Assembly: GCA_026387665.1 (NCBI GenBank)
Contig: JAPLLG010000003.1
Location: 372,001 to 436,000, forward strand
Length of the DNA stretch: 64,000 nucleotides
DNA from: Nitrospirota bacterium
GTDB taxonomy: Bacteria > Nitrospirota > Nitrospiria > Nitrospirales > Nitrospiraceae
Direction of reading: 5' to 3'
Position 1 is the first letter of the stretch, and every line of letters starts with the position of its first letter. The notes under the pieces were generated by a model, which was not told where the DNA came from, made no database searches, and saw nothing but the letters and a program-made list of their open reading frames with translations. Of the stretch, positions 36,146 through 44,452 are shown one piece after another. A program made the position numbers and the translations under genes.

Positions 36146-37632
36146 GGCATCACCCGTTGAATCAGCACAGTGGTCTCCCCTGGCCTGAGCGACAGAGTCC
36201 GCATGGTTTCAGGCCTCAGCGGGTCATAGGATCCGGCTGGCTGGCTCTGCACCTGGTAGCGGCCAGCTGGAACCCAAACGCGCGCGAGATGGATTTCATC
36301 TGGCAAGGTCTGCCAGCTCCGCTTGTCGGCTTCTTCCGATACCACAGCCAATCCTTTCGCCACCACCCCCACGAGAAGACCGACCAAGGGCGCCGCATCT
36401 TTCCCAACTGCTTGCTGAGCCTCTCTCGTCGTGCCTTCAGCTAGCGCAAACTTCGTGGCAGCACGGGCGAGGGCCTTGACGGTGATGCCAGCCATGCGCT
36501 CCGACAGCGCCTTCTCTGCCAAGGCCGTTACGTTATGCGCCAACTCCGTATTCACTGTCACCCTCGTACCATGGTCCGGGATGAGGCTCACCGTATCGAT
36601 CGGCACATGCGTCTTCTGCGAGACGAGCCGTGGCACAGCCACGCGCACGACATGTCCGCTAAGACCATACAAAACTGAGTCCGACACCCGATTGGAATGT
36701 TGCGTCGATTGCGAAAGCCCGCGGTTGAGGAGCACCAATTGGAGTGCATCAAGACTAATCGGCAGATCAAGAAACTGATCCTCCTTGTGTGGCGCGCGGC
36801 CATTATAGCTGATCACGACAACTTGAGCGAGTTGTTGCAAGGCAGAACTAGTCTCCCACCTGGTGTCGGGAAATAGGCCTTGGTACTCGGCCAACTCCTG
36901 AGTGAAGTGCAGGGCCTCGGCCGTTCGTAACAGATCGACCCGCAGCTGGGACGGAATGGCCGTGTGCGACCATGAACTGGTAGACTCAAAGGTCTCGTAG
37001 GCCTTCCGATAGGCAATAAACGCATTATTCACATCGCCGGTGCTCTCATAGAGAATGCCGCTCAGGTAGCGCGCGAAGCCGTCATCCCGATAGGCATTCT
37101 TCTCTCTCGTTCGATCCGACAGGACGTTGAGCCGGTGGTCGATGCGTCGGGCTTCGACCAGTGCATCTTGCCACTGAGCCAGCACTGCATAGTTAAGAGC
37201 CTTCAGCACATTGATCAGCACCTGTTCGTAGGGATCGCCCTCATAGGGTAACGCCGTATCGCTCGTCAGGAACGCAAGGGTTTCCGTTCGAATCCTTCGC
37301 GTGTAGAGACGATCCAGCTCTTCCTCGGCCCGCTCCAAGACGGCGTTGCTCTGCTGATAGTCGCCGGCGAGCTGAAGGGTCATCCCTCGATCCATGCCAT
37401 AGAGCGCCAGGCTTTTTTCGCCATATTCTTTTTCAGCCCGCTGGACGATCGCATCGGCGCCCTTGGGGTCATGGGAACGAAGGCTCGTGTCGATGAGGAG
37501 GTACCGATTTACAGAGGGGCCGCAACCGGCAAACAACAGAAGAGCCAGCAGGGCAGGAAGAGACCTGGTGAAGACAACAACGCCCCACCGTGCCGAAAGG
37601 AAGGCGGTGGGGCGTGAAGGAAGAGGGCTCAA
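36142..37632 (-). CDS. COG3014-family lipoprotein
   Basis: The 496-residue protein has a signal ending ALLALLLFAGC, then TPR-like helices (DAIVQRAEKEYGEKSLALYG, DRGMTLQLAGDYQQSNAVLE, DALVEARRIDHRLNVLSDR, YLSGILYESTGDVNNAFIAY) and a C-terminal beta region (ARVWVPAGRYQVQSQPAG). This matches COG3014 proteins, found beside LpoB- and LPP20-like lipoproteins in other Gram-negatives. The only start upstream of the signal is TTG at 37632, with a stable hairpin inside the first codons, so the real start is unclear. Confidence 0.8.
   Translation of the reverse strand: MSPLPSRPTAFLSARWGVVVFTRSLPALLALLLFAGCGPSVNRYLLIDTSLRSHDPKGADAIVQRAEKEYGEKSLALYGMDRGMTLQLAGDYQQSNAVLERAEEELDRLYTRRIRTETLAFLTSDTALPYEGDPYEQVLINVLKALNYAVLAQWQDALVEARRIDHRLNVLSDRTREKNAYRDDGFARYLSGILYESTGDVNNAFIAYRKAYETFESTSSWSHTAIPSQLRVDLLRTAEALHFTQELAEYQGLFPDTRWETSSALQQLAQVVVISYNGRAPHKEDQFLDLPISLDALQLVLLNRGLSQSTQHSNRVSDSVLYGLSGHVVRVAVPRLVSQKTHVPIDTVSLIPDHGTRVTVNTELAHNVTALAEKALSERMAGITVKALARAATKFALAEGTTREAQQAVGKDAAPLVGLLVGVVAKGLAVVSEEADKRSWQTLPDEIHLARVWVPAGRYQVQSQPAGSYDPLRPETMRTLSLRPGETTVLIQRVMP
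37581..37614 (-). terminator. Hairpin between lpoB-like and COG3014 genes, terminator-like on the minus strand
   Basis: CGCCCCACCG (37605-37614 arm, read on minus) pairs perfectly with CGGTGGGGCG across a 14-base loop and is followed by GTTGTTGTCTT. It falls inside the first codons of the COG3014 frame, so it may act as an attenuator or lower translation of the genes below it. Confidence 0.5.
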
Positions 37633-37647
37633 CGGTAGTCGTGAGGC

Positions 37648-38259
37648 CTAAAAAATGGAACGTTTCTTTTCGATGACTTTCTTGATCTTCTTCTGGCCGT
37701 ACCAGACCTTGGCATTGCTCTCCAAATCGACCATCTGCAAGTCGATCTGATAGAACACCGCCTTCGTCCCCTCGGCCTCGTCGAGGATCGTGGCAATCGT
37801 GCCCTTCATCATATAATCGGCGCCGATCTCTTTGCCCGGCGCTTTCTGCGTATCCTCGCGCGCATGCATCGCCTGCTCTTTGCGCTCGGTACGCAGCTCC
37901 TCGCGATCTCCCTTGCCTGCCACAAACGTCACTTTCTGGGAGTTGGTGAGCTCACGTTCAAGATCGGTCACAAACGTGCCGACGTTGATATGTTCGTGAC
38001 TGCTGTTCAGGATAGCCCCGACCACGACGACCGGCTGGCGACGCTTTGAGCTGGAGAAGTTGTTGAGCCAGGGATACTCCAGCGCCTCTTTGACCATGGA
38101 CTCCGCGACCATCCTGGAGTCGGTATCGTTCCAACGTCCGCTCAAATCCGTGACGACTCCTGAGTCGACCCTGGTGACTTTCGTCTCTTGCGCACAGGCG
38201 ACCAGCGACAACAGCGCCAGCGCAACGAGCCCGATTCGTCCTCGATTCATCACGATCAC
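37648..38259 (-). CDS. LpoB-like lipoprotein
   Basis: From GTG 38259, six bases after AGGAGG, the 203-residue protein has a lipoprotein signal ending ALLSLVAC. It continues with the LpoB-type domain: VVTDLSGRWNDTDSRMVAES, RQPVVVVGAILNSSHEHINV, FVTDLERELTNSQKVTFVAG, GADYMMKGTIATILDEAEG and YQIDLQMVDLESNAKVWYGQ. In E. coli LpoB activates penicillin-binding protein 1b; here, beside LPP20 and COG3014 proteins, the role may differ. It is the second gene of the cassette. Confidence 0.85.
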   Translation of the reverse strand: MIVMNRGRIGLVALALLSLVACAQETKVTRVDSGVVTDLSGRWNDTDSRMVAESMVKEALEYPWLNNFSSSKRRQPVVVVGAILNSSHEHINVGTFVTDLERELTNSQKVTFVAGKGDREELRTERKEQAMHAREDTQKAPGKEIGADYMMKGTIATILDEAEGTKAVFYQIDLQMVDLESNAKVWYGQKKIKKVIEKKRSIF

Positions 38260-38310
38260 GCGATACCTCCTCGCAGATGCAGCCATTGACGGTCGATCAA
38301 GTCGGAGCCC

Positions 38311-38877
38311 TTACTTCGGCGCCCGCTTGTCTTCTTCTTTCTCAAGCCGATCAAAAAGCTTATCAGCGTTCTTTTTAACGTAGTCCCGCACCTGTGAATT
38401 GAGTTCCTTCGCCTGCTCGAGATTATTCTTCATCTCCTCGAGGTTCAGCTTGGTCAACACATAGTACGTGTTCGTCTTCTCGTCCTTATAGCGCTCGATG
38501 GGCCGCACGCCGCTGAGGGTCGCAGTCGTCACCGTCTTAATAGCCCGCTCGACACTCTGCTCTTCTGTGTTCTTGGTGAAATCTCCGGCCGTCGTGGAGG
38601 AAGCGAAGTCGCGCATCAAGTAACCGGTATAGGTTTCAAAGGTCTTGGCGATTTCAGCCCTGGCACGATTTTCCGCTGTGTCCCAGGCCAATGGCTCGTT
38701 CCGAACACCGACCACGGACCCGACGCCATAAAAGGCCTTGCTGTCTTTTTCGTTAAAGGCCCCGGATCCCTGTTTCACCCACTTTGGAGGACCGCCACAG
38801 GCAGCAAGTCCGATCATCAGGGCAATCGCCACTCCTCCCCCGACCAACCTCGACTTGAACCCCAATACCCTATTCAT
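38311..38877 (-). CDS. LPP20-family lipoprotein (small form)
   Basis: From ATG 38877, preceded by AAGGAGGC, the 188-residue protein has a lipoprotein signal (IALMIGLAAC) and an LPP20 domain (GGPPKWVKQGSGAFNEKDSK, FYGVGSVVGVRNEPLAWDTA, ENRARAEIAKTFETYTGYLM). It ends in a charged helix (DKLFDRLEKEEDKRAPK). LPP20 proteins are outer-membrane or periplasmic lipoproteins of unclear function. It is probably the first gene of the four-lipoprotein operon; the promoter would lie in 38878-39048. Confidence 0.85.
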   Translation of the reverse strand: MNRVLGFKSRLVGGGVAIALMIGLAACGGPPKWVKQGSGAFNEKDSKAFYGVGSVVGVRNEPLAWDTAENRARAEIAKTFETYTGYLMRDFASSTTAGDFTKNTEEQSVERAIKTVTTATLSGVRPIERYKDEKTNTYYVLTKLNLEEMKNNLEQAKELNSQVRDYVKKNADKLFDRLEKEEDKRAPK

Positions 38878-39048
38878 GCGCGTGCCTCCTTGGTAATGAT
38901 CACCCGTGAAACGACGACGTAACACCAGTCAGATACCAGCGACAAACGGTCGAGAATTCACATAAAATCATGCTAGCATGCACCCCTCAGCCAGTCAACG
39001 AAACAGACGGCGGAGATTGACCGTCTCACTGTAATAAGGAGATTACCC

Positions 39049-39219
39049 GTGGCAGACATTCAGATTGATGACGGTATCATTAAGATTCTGAACATGGAAG
39101 TGCAAGATCCCAAAGCGGCCGCAGTCCTCGCCGAATATCCCCAAGTCCGTTGGGCAGAAATTACGCGCAAAGCCGTTAAGATTGGGCTGGGATATCTCAA
39201 GGGCGGAGAAAAGCCTTAA
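39049..39219 (+). CDS. 56-residue protein, function unknown
   Basis: A short gene starting with GTG seven bases after AAGGAG and encoding MADIQIDDGIIKILNMEVQD, then PKAAAVLAEYPQVRWAEITR and KAVKIGLGYLKGGEKP. The composition and ribosome site look genuine. It lies between, and opposite to, the LPP20 and caspase-like genes, and its stop overlaps the caspase-like gene's stop by 4 bp. No family is recognised. The central helix pair could be a small DNA-binding or adaptor domain, but this is a guess. Confidence 0.65.
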   Translation: MADIQIDDGIIKILNMEVQDPKAAAVLAEYPQVRWAEITRKAVKIGLGYLKGGEKP

Positions 39220-40598
39220 GGCTTAGAAGGTGCGGAAGGAGCAGCGGGGCGTGACTGAGCCACGGCAGCTACGGCACGGGCATGATTCCCCCCCAGCTCG
39301 AGGTAGCGGGTGAAGGCCTCGACCGATTTGGGCTGATCCTTCATCTCGTCGGCATAGAGAAGGCCGAGCGAGAAATAGACATCCACATAGTTGGGATTGA
39401 CCACCAGCGCCTCCCGCATCGCACGCTCCGCCTCGGCAAACTGCCCGCGCTTTTCGTAAATCAACCCGAGCGTATACTGCGAGTCAGGATTTGCCGGCGC
39501 ATACTGCACCGCCAGCTTCGCCGCCGACAAGGCCTCGTCAAGACTCGGCAAAACCTCTAACAACACATAGCTCTTGAGCACGTAGGCGTCACCGAACGTG
39601 GGATCATATCCCAGCGCTTTATTCAGCCGCTCCAACGCCTCCTCCGACGATTTCCCTGTTTGGAGCAACGCGAAAGCCTGTTCGTACTGCGTCTTTGCCG
39701 CCTGCCGCCGTTCAGCCGGAGACTGGGGCCCCGCCCCCAGGACAAAGGCGGACTTTCGTCCCTCGATCAGCACCGTATCCCCGTCCCCTTCAAGCTGCGC
39801 AAAGAGGGGATGCTGGGCTCCCTTCGACCGTTCCAGGACTTGCTGCTTCACATAATCCCCGACTTCCGACGCCATGAGCCAACCGTTTTTATTACGATCC
39901 GCCTGGCCAGCCAGCCCCTTCACTAACATCTGCACAAAGAGACTCTTCCCATCCTCTTGACTCAAAGACTCGCCCTTATCGCCCGCCGTCAACACTTGCA
40001 CGGCTCGCCGATCCGTATCCTCTTCCGGGGCCAATCGTCCTTCGAGAGAGAGGGGCTGAGCGGCACTCACCTCCCACCCTCGCACTGCGGCATTCACGAG
40101 GAAGAGGGTATGCTTGGAGGCGCTCCGTCGACTGAACTCTTTCAACTGTTCAAACGTCACAGACTTGGACACGTTCCCGATCTGCGCATCCCAAGGAACG
40201 AGATAGCCCAGCTCCTTCCCGGCAAGATCCTGCGTAACGCCGGCATGGCCAACGAAATAGAGCACGAGCCGATCGTACCGGCCGACCTTGCGGGGCAAGA
40301 AATCCGAGAGGGTCTGCTGCAGGCGGCGAAAACTCACATCCTTGTCATAGAGTTCGACGACCTCATCGAATCCCAACTGGCGGAAGGTTTGAGCCACAGC
40401 CTTGGCATCCTCAATCGCACCGGGGATTTTCGGAGCCAGGAGATAATTCTCCACCCCGATCACAATGGCCCAGGACTTGTAATATAGCCCTTCCGGCTTC
40501 CCCACTTGGGCAAACACGAATGAAGGACCGAGCAGCGCGATCAGTGAGGAGGCGAGCAGCACGAGGAGGAAAGATGATCGGGACAGGATCGGCAGCAT
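39216..40598 (-). CDS. Secreted caspase-fold protein with TPR repeats, catalytic Cys replaced
   Basis: The 460-residue protein has a signal peptide (LVLLASSLIALLGPSFVFA) and a caspase-like (peptidase C14) domain: SWAIVIGVENYLLAPKIPGA, LVLYFVGHAGV with the catalytic His, and YLVPWDAQ. The strand that normally carries the Cys (consensus LDAC-SG) reads TLFLVNAAVRGW, so Cys is replaced by Ala. From about residue 300, TPR repeats follow (LERLNKALGYDPTFGDAYVL, KLAVQYAPANPDSQYTLGLI, MREALVVNPNYVDVYFSLGL). It is probably a non-proteolytic scaffold in the periplasm. It stands just upstream of the lipoprotein cassette, in the same direction. Confidence 0.8.
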   Translation of the reverse strand: MLPILSRSSFLLVLLASSLIALLGPSFVFAQVGKPEGLYYKSWAIVIGVENYLLAPKIPGAIEDAKAVAQTFRQLGFDEVVELYDKDVSFRRLQQTLSDFLPRKVGRYDRLVLYFVGHAGVTQDLAGKELGYLVPWDAQIGNVSKSVTFEQLKEFSRRSASKHTLFLVNAAVRGWEVSAAQPLSLEGRLAPEEDTDRRAVQVLTAGDKGESLSQEDGKSLFVQMLVKGLAGQADRNKNGWLMASEVGDYVKQQVLERSKGAQHPLFAQLEGDGDTVLIEGRKSAFVLGAGPQSPAERRQAAKTQYEQAFALLQTGKSSEEALERLNKALGYDPTFGDAYVLKSYVLLEVLPSLDEALSAAKLAVQYAPANPDSQYTLGLIYEKRGQFAEAERAMREALVVNPNYVDVYFSLGLLYADEMKDQPKSVEAFTRYLELGGNHARAVAAVAQSRPAAPSAPSKP

Positions 40599-40754
40599 AA
40601 AGTTGAACCGGCCTCGTTGTGTGGTCTGGAATAAATTCAGCCTACTCTCGCCTCTGAGCGACTGTCAAGAAACGGCAAACTGAAGCTCACCCCAGCGCCA
40701 CAGTTGAGTTATTCCCTGGCCCTCCAGCATAATATCGAGGCTCTTGCCCTTGAC

Positions 40755-40966
40755 CTAGCAGGCTGCAAAAAACTATTTTGTTTGCGCCAGCAAAACTTCG
40801 ATACACTGCACGGGTGGAGCAAGAACAGAACACCAACGCGGATGCTCAAAAAGGCCGTCCGGCAAGGCCGCCGGCGAGTCGAAACCGGAGGCGGACCCTC
40901 AGGGGTACGTTGAGGATTTCGATGAGCCGAGAACGATGCTGGCGGACTTTTTCAGCATCCTGCTAA
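40755..40966 (+). repeat. CTAG-ended palindromic repeat, copy E (long form)
   Basis: Starts CTAGCAGGCTGCAAAAAACT and ends TTTTTCAGCATCCTGCTAA, with the inner arm GGATGCTCAAAAAGGCCGTC and GCTGGCGGACTTTTTCAGCA. The right end abuts the AAGGAG ribosome site of acsA, 16 bp before its ATG, so the element forms the acsA 5' untranslated region. Confidence 0.85.
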
Positions 40967-40981
40967 AGGAGCCATTGCCAC

Positions 40982-42871
40982 ATGTCAGAGAACATCGACA
41001 CTCTCCTGAAGGAAAGCCGCGTCTATCAGCCATCCGCTCAGACCAAAGCCGCAGCCTATATTCAGGACTACGAGAGCGCCTACAAACAATCGATTGCCGA
41101 TCCTGAAGGCTTCTGGAGCAACGTCGCCAAGGAACTGGAATGGTTCTCCCCCTGGACCAAGGTCCTGGAATGGAACTATCCCTGGGCCAAGTGGTTCGTC
41201 GGCGCCACCTGCAACATTGCCTATAACTGCCTGGACCGTCACGTCAAAACCTGGCGCAAGAACAAAGTCGCCATCATCTGGGTCGGCGAAAACGACCAGG
41301 AACGGGTCATCACCTACGGCGAACTCTACCGGCAGGTCAATCGTTGCGCCAATGGGCTCAAGAAACTGGGGCTCACAAAGGGCGACCGGGTCACGATCTA
41401 CCTGCCGAAAGTGCCGGAACAAATCGTCGCCATGCTCGCCTGCGCCCGCATCGGCGTTATTCATAGTGTGGTCTACTCCGGATTCAGCGCCCCGGCCCTC
41501 GCAAACCGCATTCAGGACGCCGAAGCCAAGCTGGTTATTACAGCCGACGTCGGGTTCGACCGGGGCAAGGTCCTCAACCTCAAATCGGTGGTCGACCAAG
41601 CCGTCGCCAATTCCCCCACCGTCGAACATGTCGTGGTCTTGCGGCGTCAGACCCCTGGCGTGACCTTAGCCACACCAAAGGAAATCGATTGGCACGACTG
41701 GCTAAAGGCGGAGAAGGCGGTCTGCGAGGCTGAGCATCTGGATGCGGAACATCCCCTCTACATCCTCTATACCTCCGGCACCACCGGAAAACCGAAGGGC
41801 GTGGTCCATGTCCACGGCGGCTACATGGTCGGGACCTACATCACCACGAAATACGTCTTCGATCTGAAAGAAGACGACGTCTACTTCTGCGTCGCAGACC
41901 CAGGCTGGGTCACAGGCCACAGTTACATTGTCTATGGTCCGCTCCTGAACGGCGCGACGATCCTTACAGCCGAGGGCAAGCCGGACTATCCGAATCCGGG
42001 CCGCTGGTGGGATCTCATCGAACGGTACGGCGTCTCGATTTTCTACACGACCCCCACCGCCATTCGTCTACTCATGCGCTACGGGGAAGACTGGCCCAAG
42101 AAATACGATCTCTCCACCCTCCGCATCCTGGGCAGCGTGGGCGAGCCGATCAACCCTGAGGCCTGGGAATGGTTTCACCGCGCGACCGGTGAGGATAAAC
42201 CGATTATGGACACCTGGTGGCAGACCGAAACAGGCTCCATCATGATTACCCCTCTGCCGACTGTTCCCTTAAAGCCAGGATCCGCCACCAGAGCCTTCCT
42301 CGGCATCGAAGCCGATGTGGTAGACAGCGCAGGCAACAGCCTCCCGGCCAACACCGGCGGCTTTGCCGTGATCAAGAAACCCTGGCCCGCGATGATGCGC
42401 ACCATCTACAAAGATCCGGAACGGTACAAGACCTATTGGAACACGATCCCGAACTGCTACACAGCGGGCGACATCTGCCACAAGGATGAAGACGGGTATC
42501 TCTGGTTCATGGGCCGCGCGGATGACGTGATTAAAGTGGCCGGCAACCGGCTTGGCACCGCCGAAGTCGAGAGTGCGCTGGTCAGCCACCATGCCGTGGC
42601 GGAAGCCGCGGTGATCGGCAAGCCGCACAAACTCGTCGGCGAGTCCATCAAGGCCTTCATCATTTTGAAACAGGGAGAAGTCGAGAGCCAAGCCCTGATT
42701 CAGTCGATCAAGGACCAAGTGATGAAGGAACTGGGGAAAATCGGCGTACCGTCTGAAATCGACATCGTGTCCTCACTCCCCAAGACCCGGTCAGGCAAAA
42801 TCATGCGGCGGGTACTCAAAGCCAAAGAGCTCGGACAAGATCCTGGCGATATCTCGACGATCGAAGATTGA
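40982..42871 (+). CDS. acsA: Acetyl-CoA synthetase (acetate-CoA ligase, AMP-forming)
   Basis: The 629-residue enzyme activates acetate with ATP and CoA in two steps. It has the N-terminal Acs domain (YKQSIADPEGFWSNVAKELE), the P-loop motif YTSGTTGKPKGVVHVHGGY, TWWQTETGSIMITPLP, YTAGDICHKDEDGYLWFMGR and the C-terminal PKTRSGKIMRRVLKA, whose Lys is the conserved acetylation site controlling activity. Length and motifs fit a full ACS. It allows acetate assimilation. The following two-helix membrane protein gene is only 10 bp away. Confidence 0.95.
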   Translation: MSENIDTLLKESRVYQPSAQTKAAAYIQDYESAYKQSIADPEGFWSNVAKELEWFSPWTKVLEWNYPWAKWFVGATCNIAYNCLDRHVKTWRKNKVAIIWVGENDQERVITYGELYRQVNRCANGLKKLGLTKGDRVTIYLPKVPEQIVAMLACARIGVIHSVVYSGFSAPALANRIQDAEAKLVITADVGFDRGKVLNLKSVVDQAVANSPTVEHVVVLRRQTPGVTLATPKEIDWHDWLKAEKAVCEAEHLDAEHPLYILYTSGTTGKPKGVVHVHGGYMVGTYITTKYVFDLKEDDVYFCVADPGWVTGHSYIVYGPLLNGATILTAEGKPDYPNPGRWWDLIERYGVSIFYTTPTAIRLLMRYGEDWPKKYDLSTLRILGSVGEPINPEAWEWFHRATGEDKPIMDTWWQTETGSIMITPLPTVPLKPGSATRAFLGIEADVVDSAGNSLPANTGGFAVIKKPWPAMMRTIYKDPERYKTYWNTIPNCYTAGDICHKDEDGYLWFMGRADDVIKVAGNRLGTAEVESALVSHHAVAEAAVIGKPHKLVGESIKAFIILKQGEVESQALIQSIKDQVMKELGKIGVPSEIDIVSSLPKTRSGKIMRRVLKAKELGQDPGDISTIED

Positions 42872-42881
42872 TACAACCGGC

Positions 42882-43097
42882 ATGAAGCGTAAACCAGGCG
42901 AACCGATCTACCTCAAGCGTCACATGCTGGGCCTTGCCCTGGCCCTGATTGCCTCGATTCTGCTGCCCCTCCTCTACCACCGTTACATCGGCCCCCTGAG
43001 CTTTCCCGCCAGATTCGGCGCGGGCCTGCTCATCGCCGTCGGAGGCGCCATCGCACTCTATTTCGCCTACCGGTCCTCGGCACGGAACGAACCCTAA
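42882..43097 (+). CDS. Small two-helix membrane protein
   Basis: The 71-residue product has a basic N-terminus (MKRKPGEPIYLKRH) and two membrane helices (LGLALALIASILLPLLYHR and FGAGLLIAVGGAIALYFAYR) ending in a short polar tail. It starts 10 bp after acsA and so is probably co-transcribed. No family is recognised and there is no evidence of acetate transport. Confidence 0.7.
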   Translation: MKRKPGEPIYLKRHMLGLALALIASILLPLLYHRYIGPLSFPARFGAGLLIAVGGAIALYFAYRSSARNEP

Positions 43098-43120
43098 CGC
43101 TGAACCGCTCCCCTAGCCAT

Positions 43121-43645
43121 CTAGTTCTTCGTGCTGGGCTTTTGTTCCGGCTTCTGATGCGTCCAGGCAAGAGGACTCGCCTCATTAGCGAAATAGGCCT
43201 TCCCGAATCCCAGAACCAGATGCGCGTCCTGTAGCCGCAGTTCCCAGAGTGAAAAGTCCGCAAAGCCAAACACCATGGCCGATTGGGGGAAGCGAGCCAG
43301 ATACCGTTCCTTCACATCAGCATAGATCGGTGCATCAGCCTTCAGCAGCACCGCCTCACCCTGAAGATTCATCCGCCGCAGGGCCAAAGGATTTTTCTCC
43401 GGTCCATCCGGCTCCGAGACAAACAGTCCCACGCGAGAATCGAGTAACAGATGTTCGGTGTGCAACGCCAAGCGGCTCACATGAATGTAAGCCCGCGTCC
43501 AGTCTTCGCCGAAGACATAGGGCACATGCGACCCGAACGGCCGCCCGTTTCTGAGCGTCAGCAACACGCCCGTCCGGACCTCTTCGGTCAATTTGACCCA
43601 AGCAGCCTGAACCTCCTCATTCGATAACTCCGCAGGCATCGACAT
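43121..43645 (-). CDS. Pyridoxamine 5'-phosphate oxidase-fold protein (HugZ-like)
   Basis: The 174-residue protein has the split-barrel pattern: VLLTLRNGRPFGSHVPYVFG, DWTRAYIHVSRLALHTEHLL, SRVGLFVSEPDGPEKNPLAL and RMNLQGEAVLLKAD. These match the HugZ-type family, whose members bind FMN or haem. It ends in a short Lys/Pro-rich tail. Its function here, whether flavin reductase, haem degradation or other, is not decided. It is transcribed towards acsA. Confidence 0.8.
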   Translation of the reverse strand: MSMPAELSNEEVQAAWVKLTEEVRTGVLLTLRNGRPFGSHVPYVFGEDWTRAYIHVSRLALHTEHLLLDSRVGLFVSEPDGPEKNPLALRRMNLQGEAVLLKADAPIYADVKERYLARFPQSAMVFGFADFSLWELRLQDAHLVLGFGKAYFANEASPLAWTHQKPEQKPSTKN

Positions 43646-44452
43646 AAAGACCCTCCTCTAAACTATGGAAACCAGAATCTCATCCCCGCACAGACCACGC
43701 AACTCTCTTCTGAAAATGCGAAGCCAGCTTATCTCTGTCGGACCACCGACAACAGGCACTCGCGGTCTCGCCAAAAGACATTATGAGCAGTGTAACCACA
43801 CACCAGCTCACCGTGGTAGATAAGAGTAATCAATAGAATATAGGGCAATTTCTTAGTTGTTGAATCAACCGACATCTCGCCAGCCTGTGCATAAGTGCGA
43901 CATTTCCCTGCACCCCTCATTCGAGGGTGCACTTCAAGTGAAAAGTCGCCCGATCATCGCCAAAAAAAATCACGCCTTGTGGAAAAGTGGAATATTCATT
44001 GGTCAAGCCCCTAAATGTTGTAGGTGTATTTGACGAGATACAATGCCTAATTTTCAGGCAATGAGCTGAGAAGTCTCTCTGTACAAGCCGTTTCAACATC
44101 TACCATCCTTCTGTACACAGGGTTGTCCACAGAAGTTGGGGAAGCTATGCGTTAGTGCCATCTGCACTCAGTAAGTGGAGCCATATTACCGATGACTGCC
44201 CAACAGAAACTCAATGAACAAAAAAGCGCATTGACATGCGAGAAGTATTTTTCCCCACAGGCCACCATCGCATCCACTGCTCGCACACCTATGCGAGAGG
44301 ACGACCGCCTCTGTCGCCATCGGCTCCCCCATCAGGATTCACCTTTCACCCCGTACCTTTCACCCGCCCAGAAAGACAAGGTGATTTCTCCTGAGGAAAC
44401 CGGTATTCTTCACCACGAGCGAGTGCAGACGGCGGAACAAGGAAGGAAATCC
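43646..44452. other. Intergenic region upstream of the PEP mutase gene
   Basis: About 800 bp with no recognised gene. The PEP mutase reading frame stays open back to 44192, adding 87 residues rich in Thr, Pro and His without homology to the enzyme, so I treat it as leader sequence. A few sites resemble single DnaA boxes (TGTGCATAA near 43886, TTGTCCACA near 44123), but they are spread out and unsupported. Confidence 0.5.

Noticed and set aside
43880-44135. DnaA-box cluster or replication origin
   Set aside because: Only two or three imperfect boxes spread over 250 bp, with no dnaA or other origin gene nearby.
44192-44452. N-terminal extension of PEP mutase
   Set aside because: The frame is open, but composition is unlike the enzyme, and a good ribosome site and family-typical N-terminus occur at 44453.
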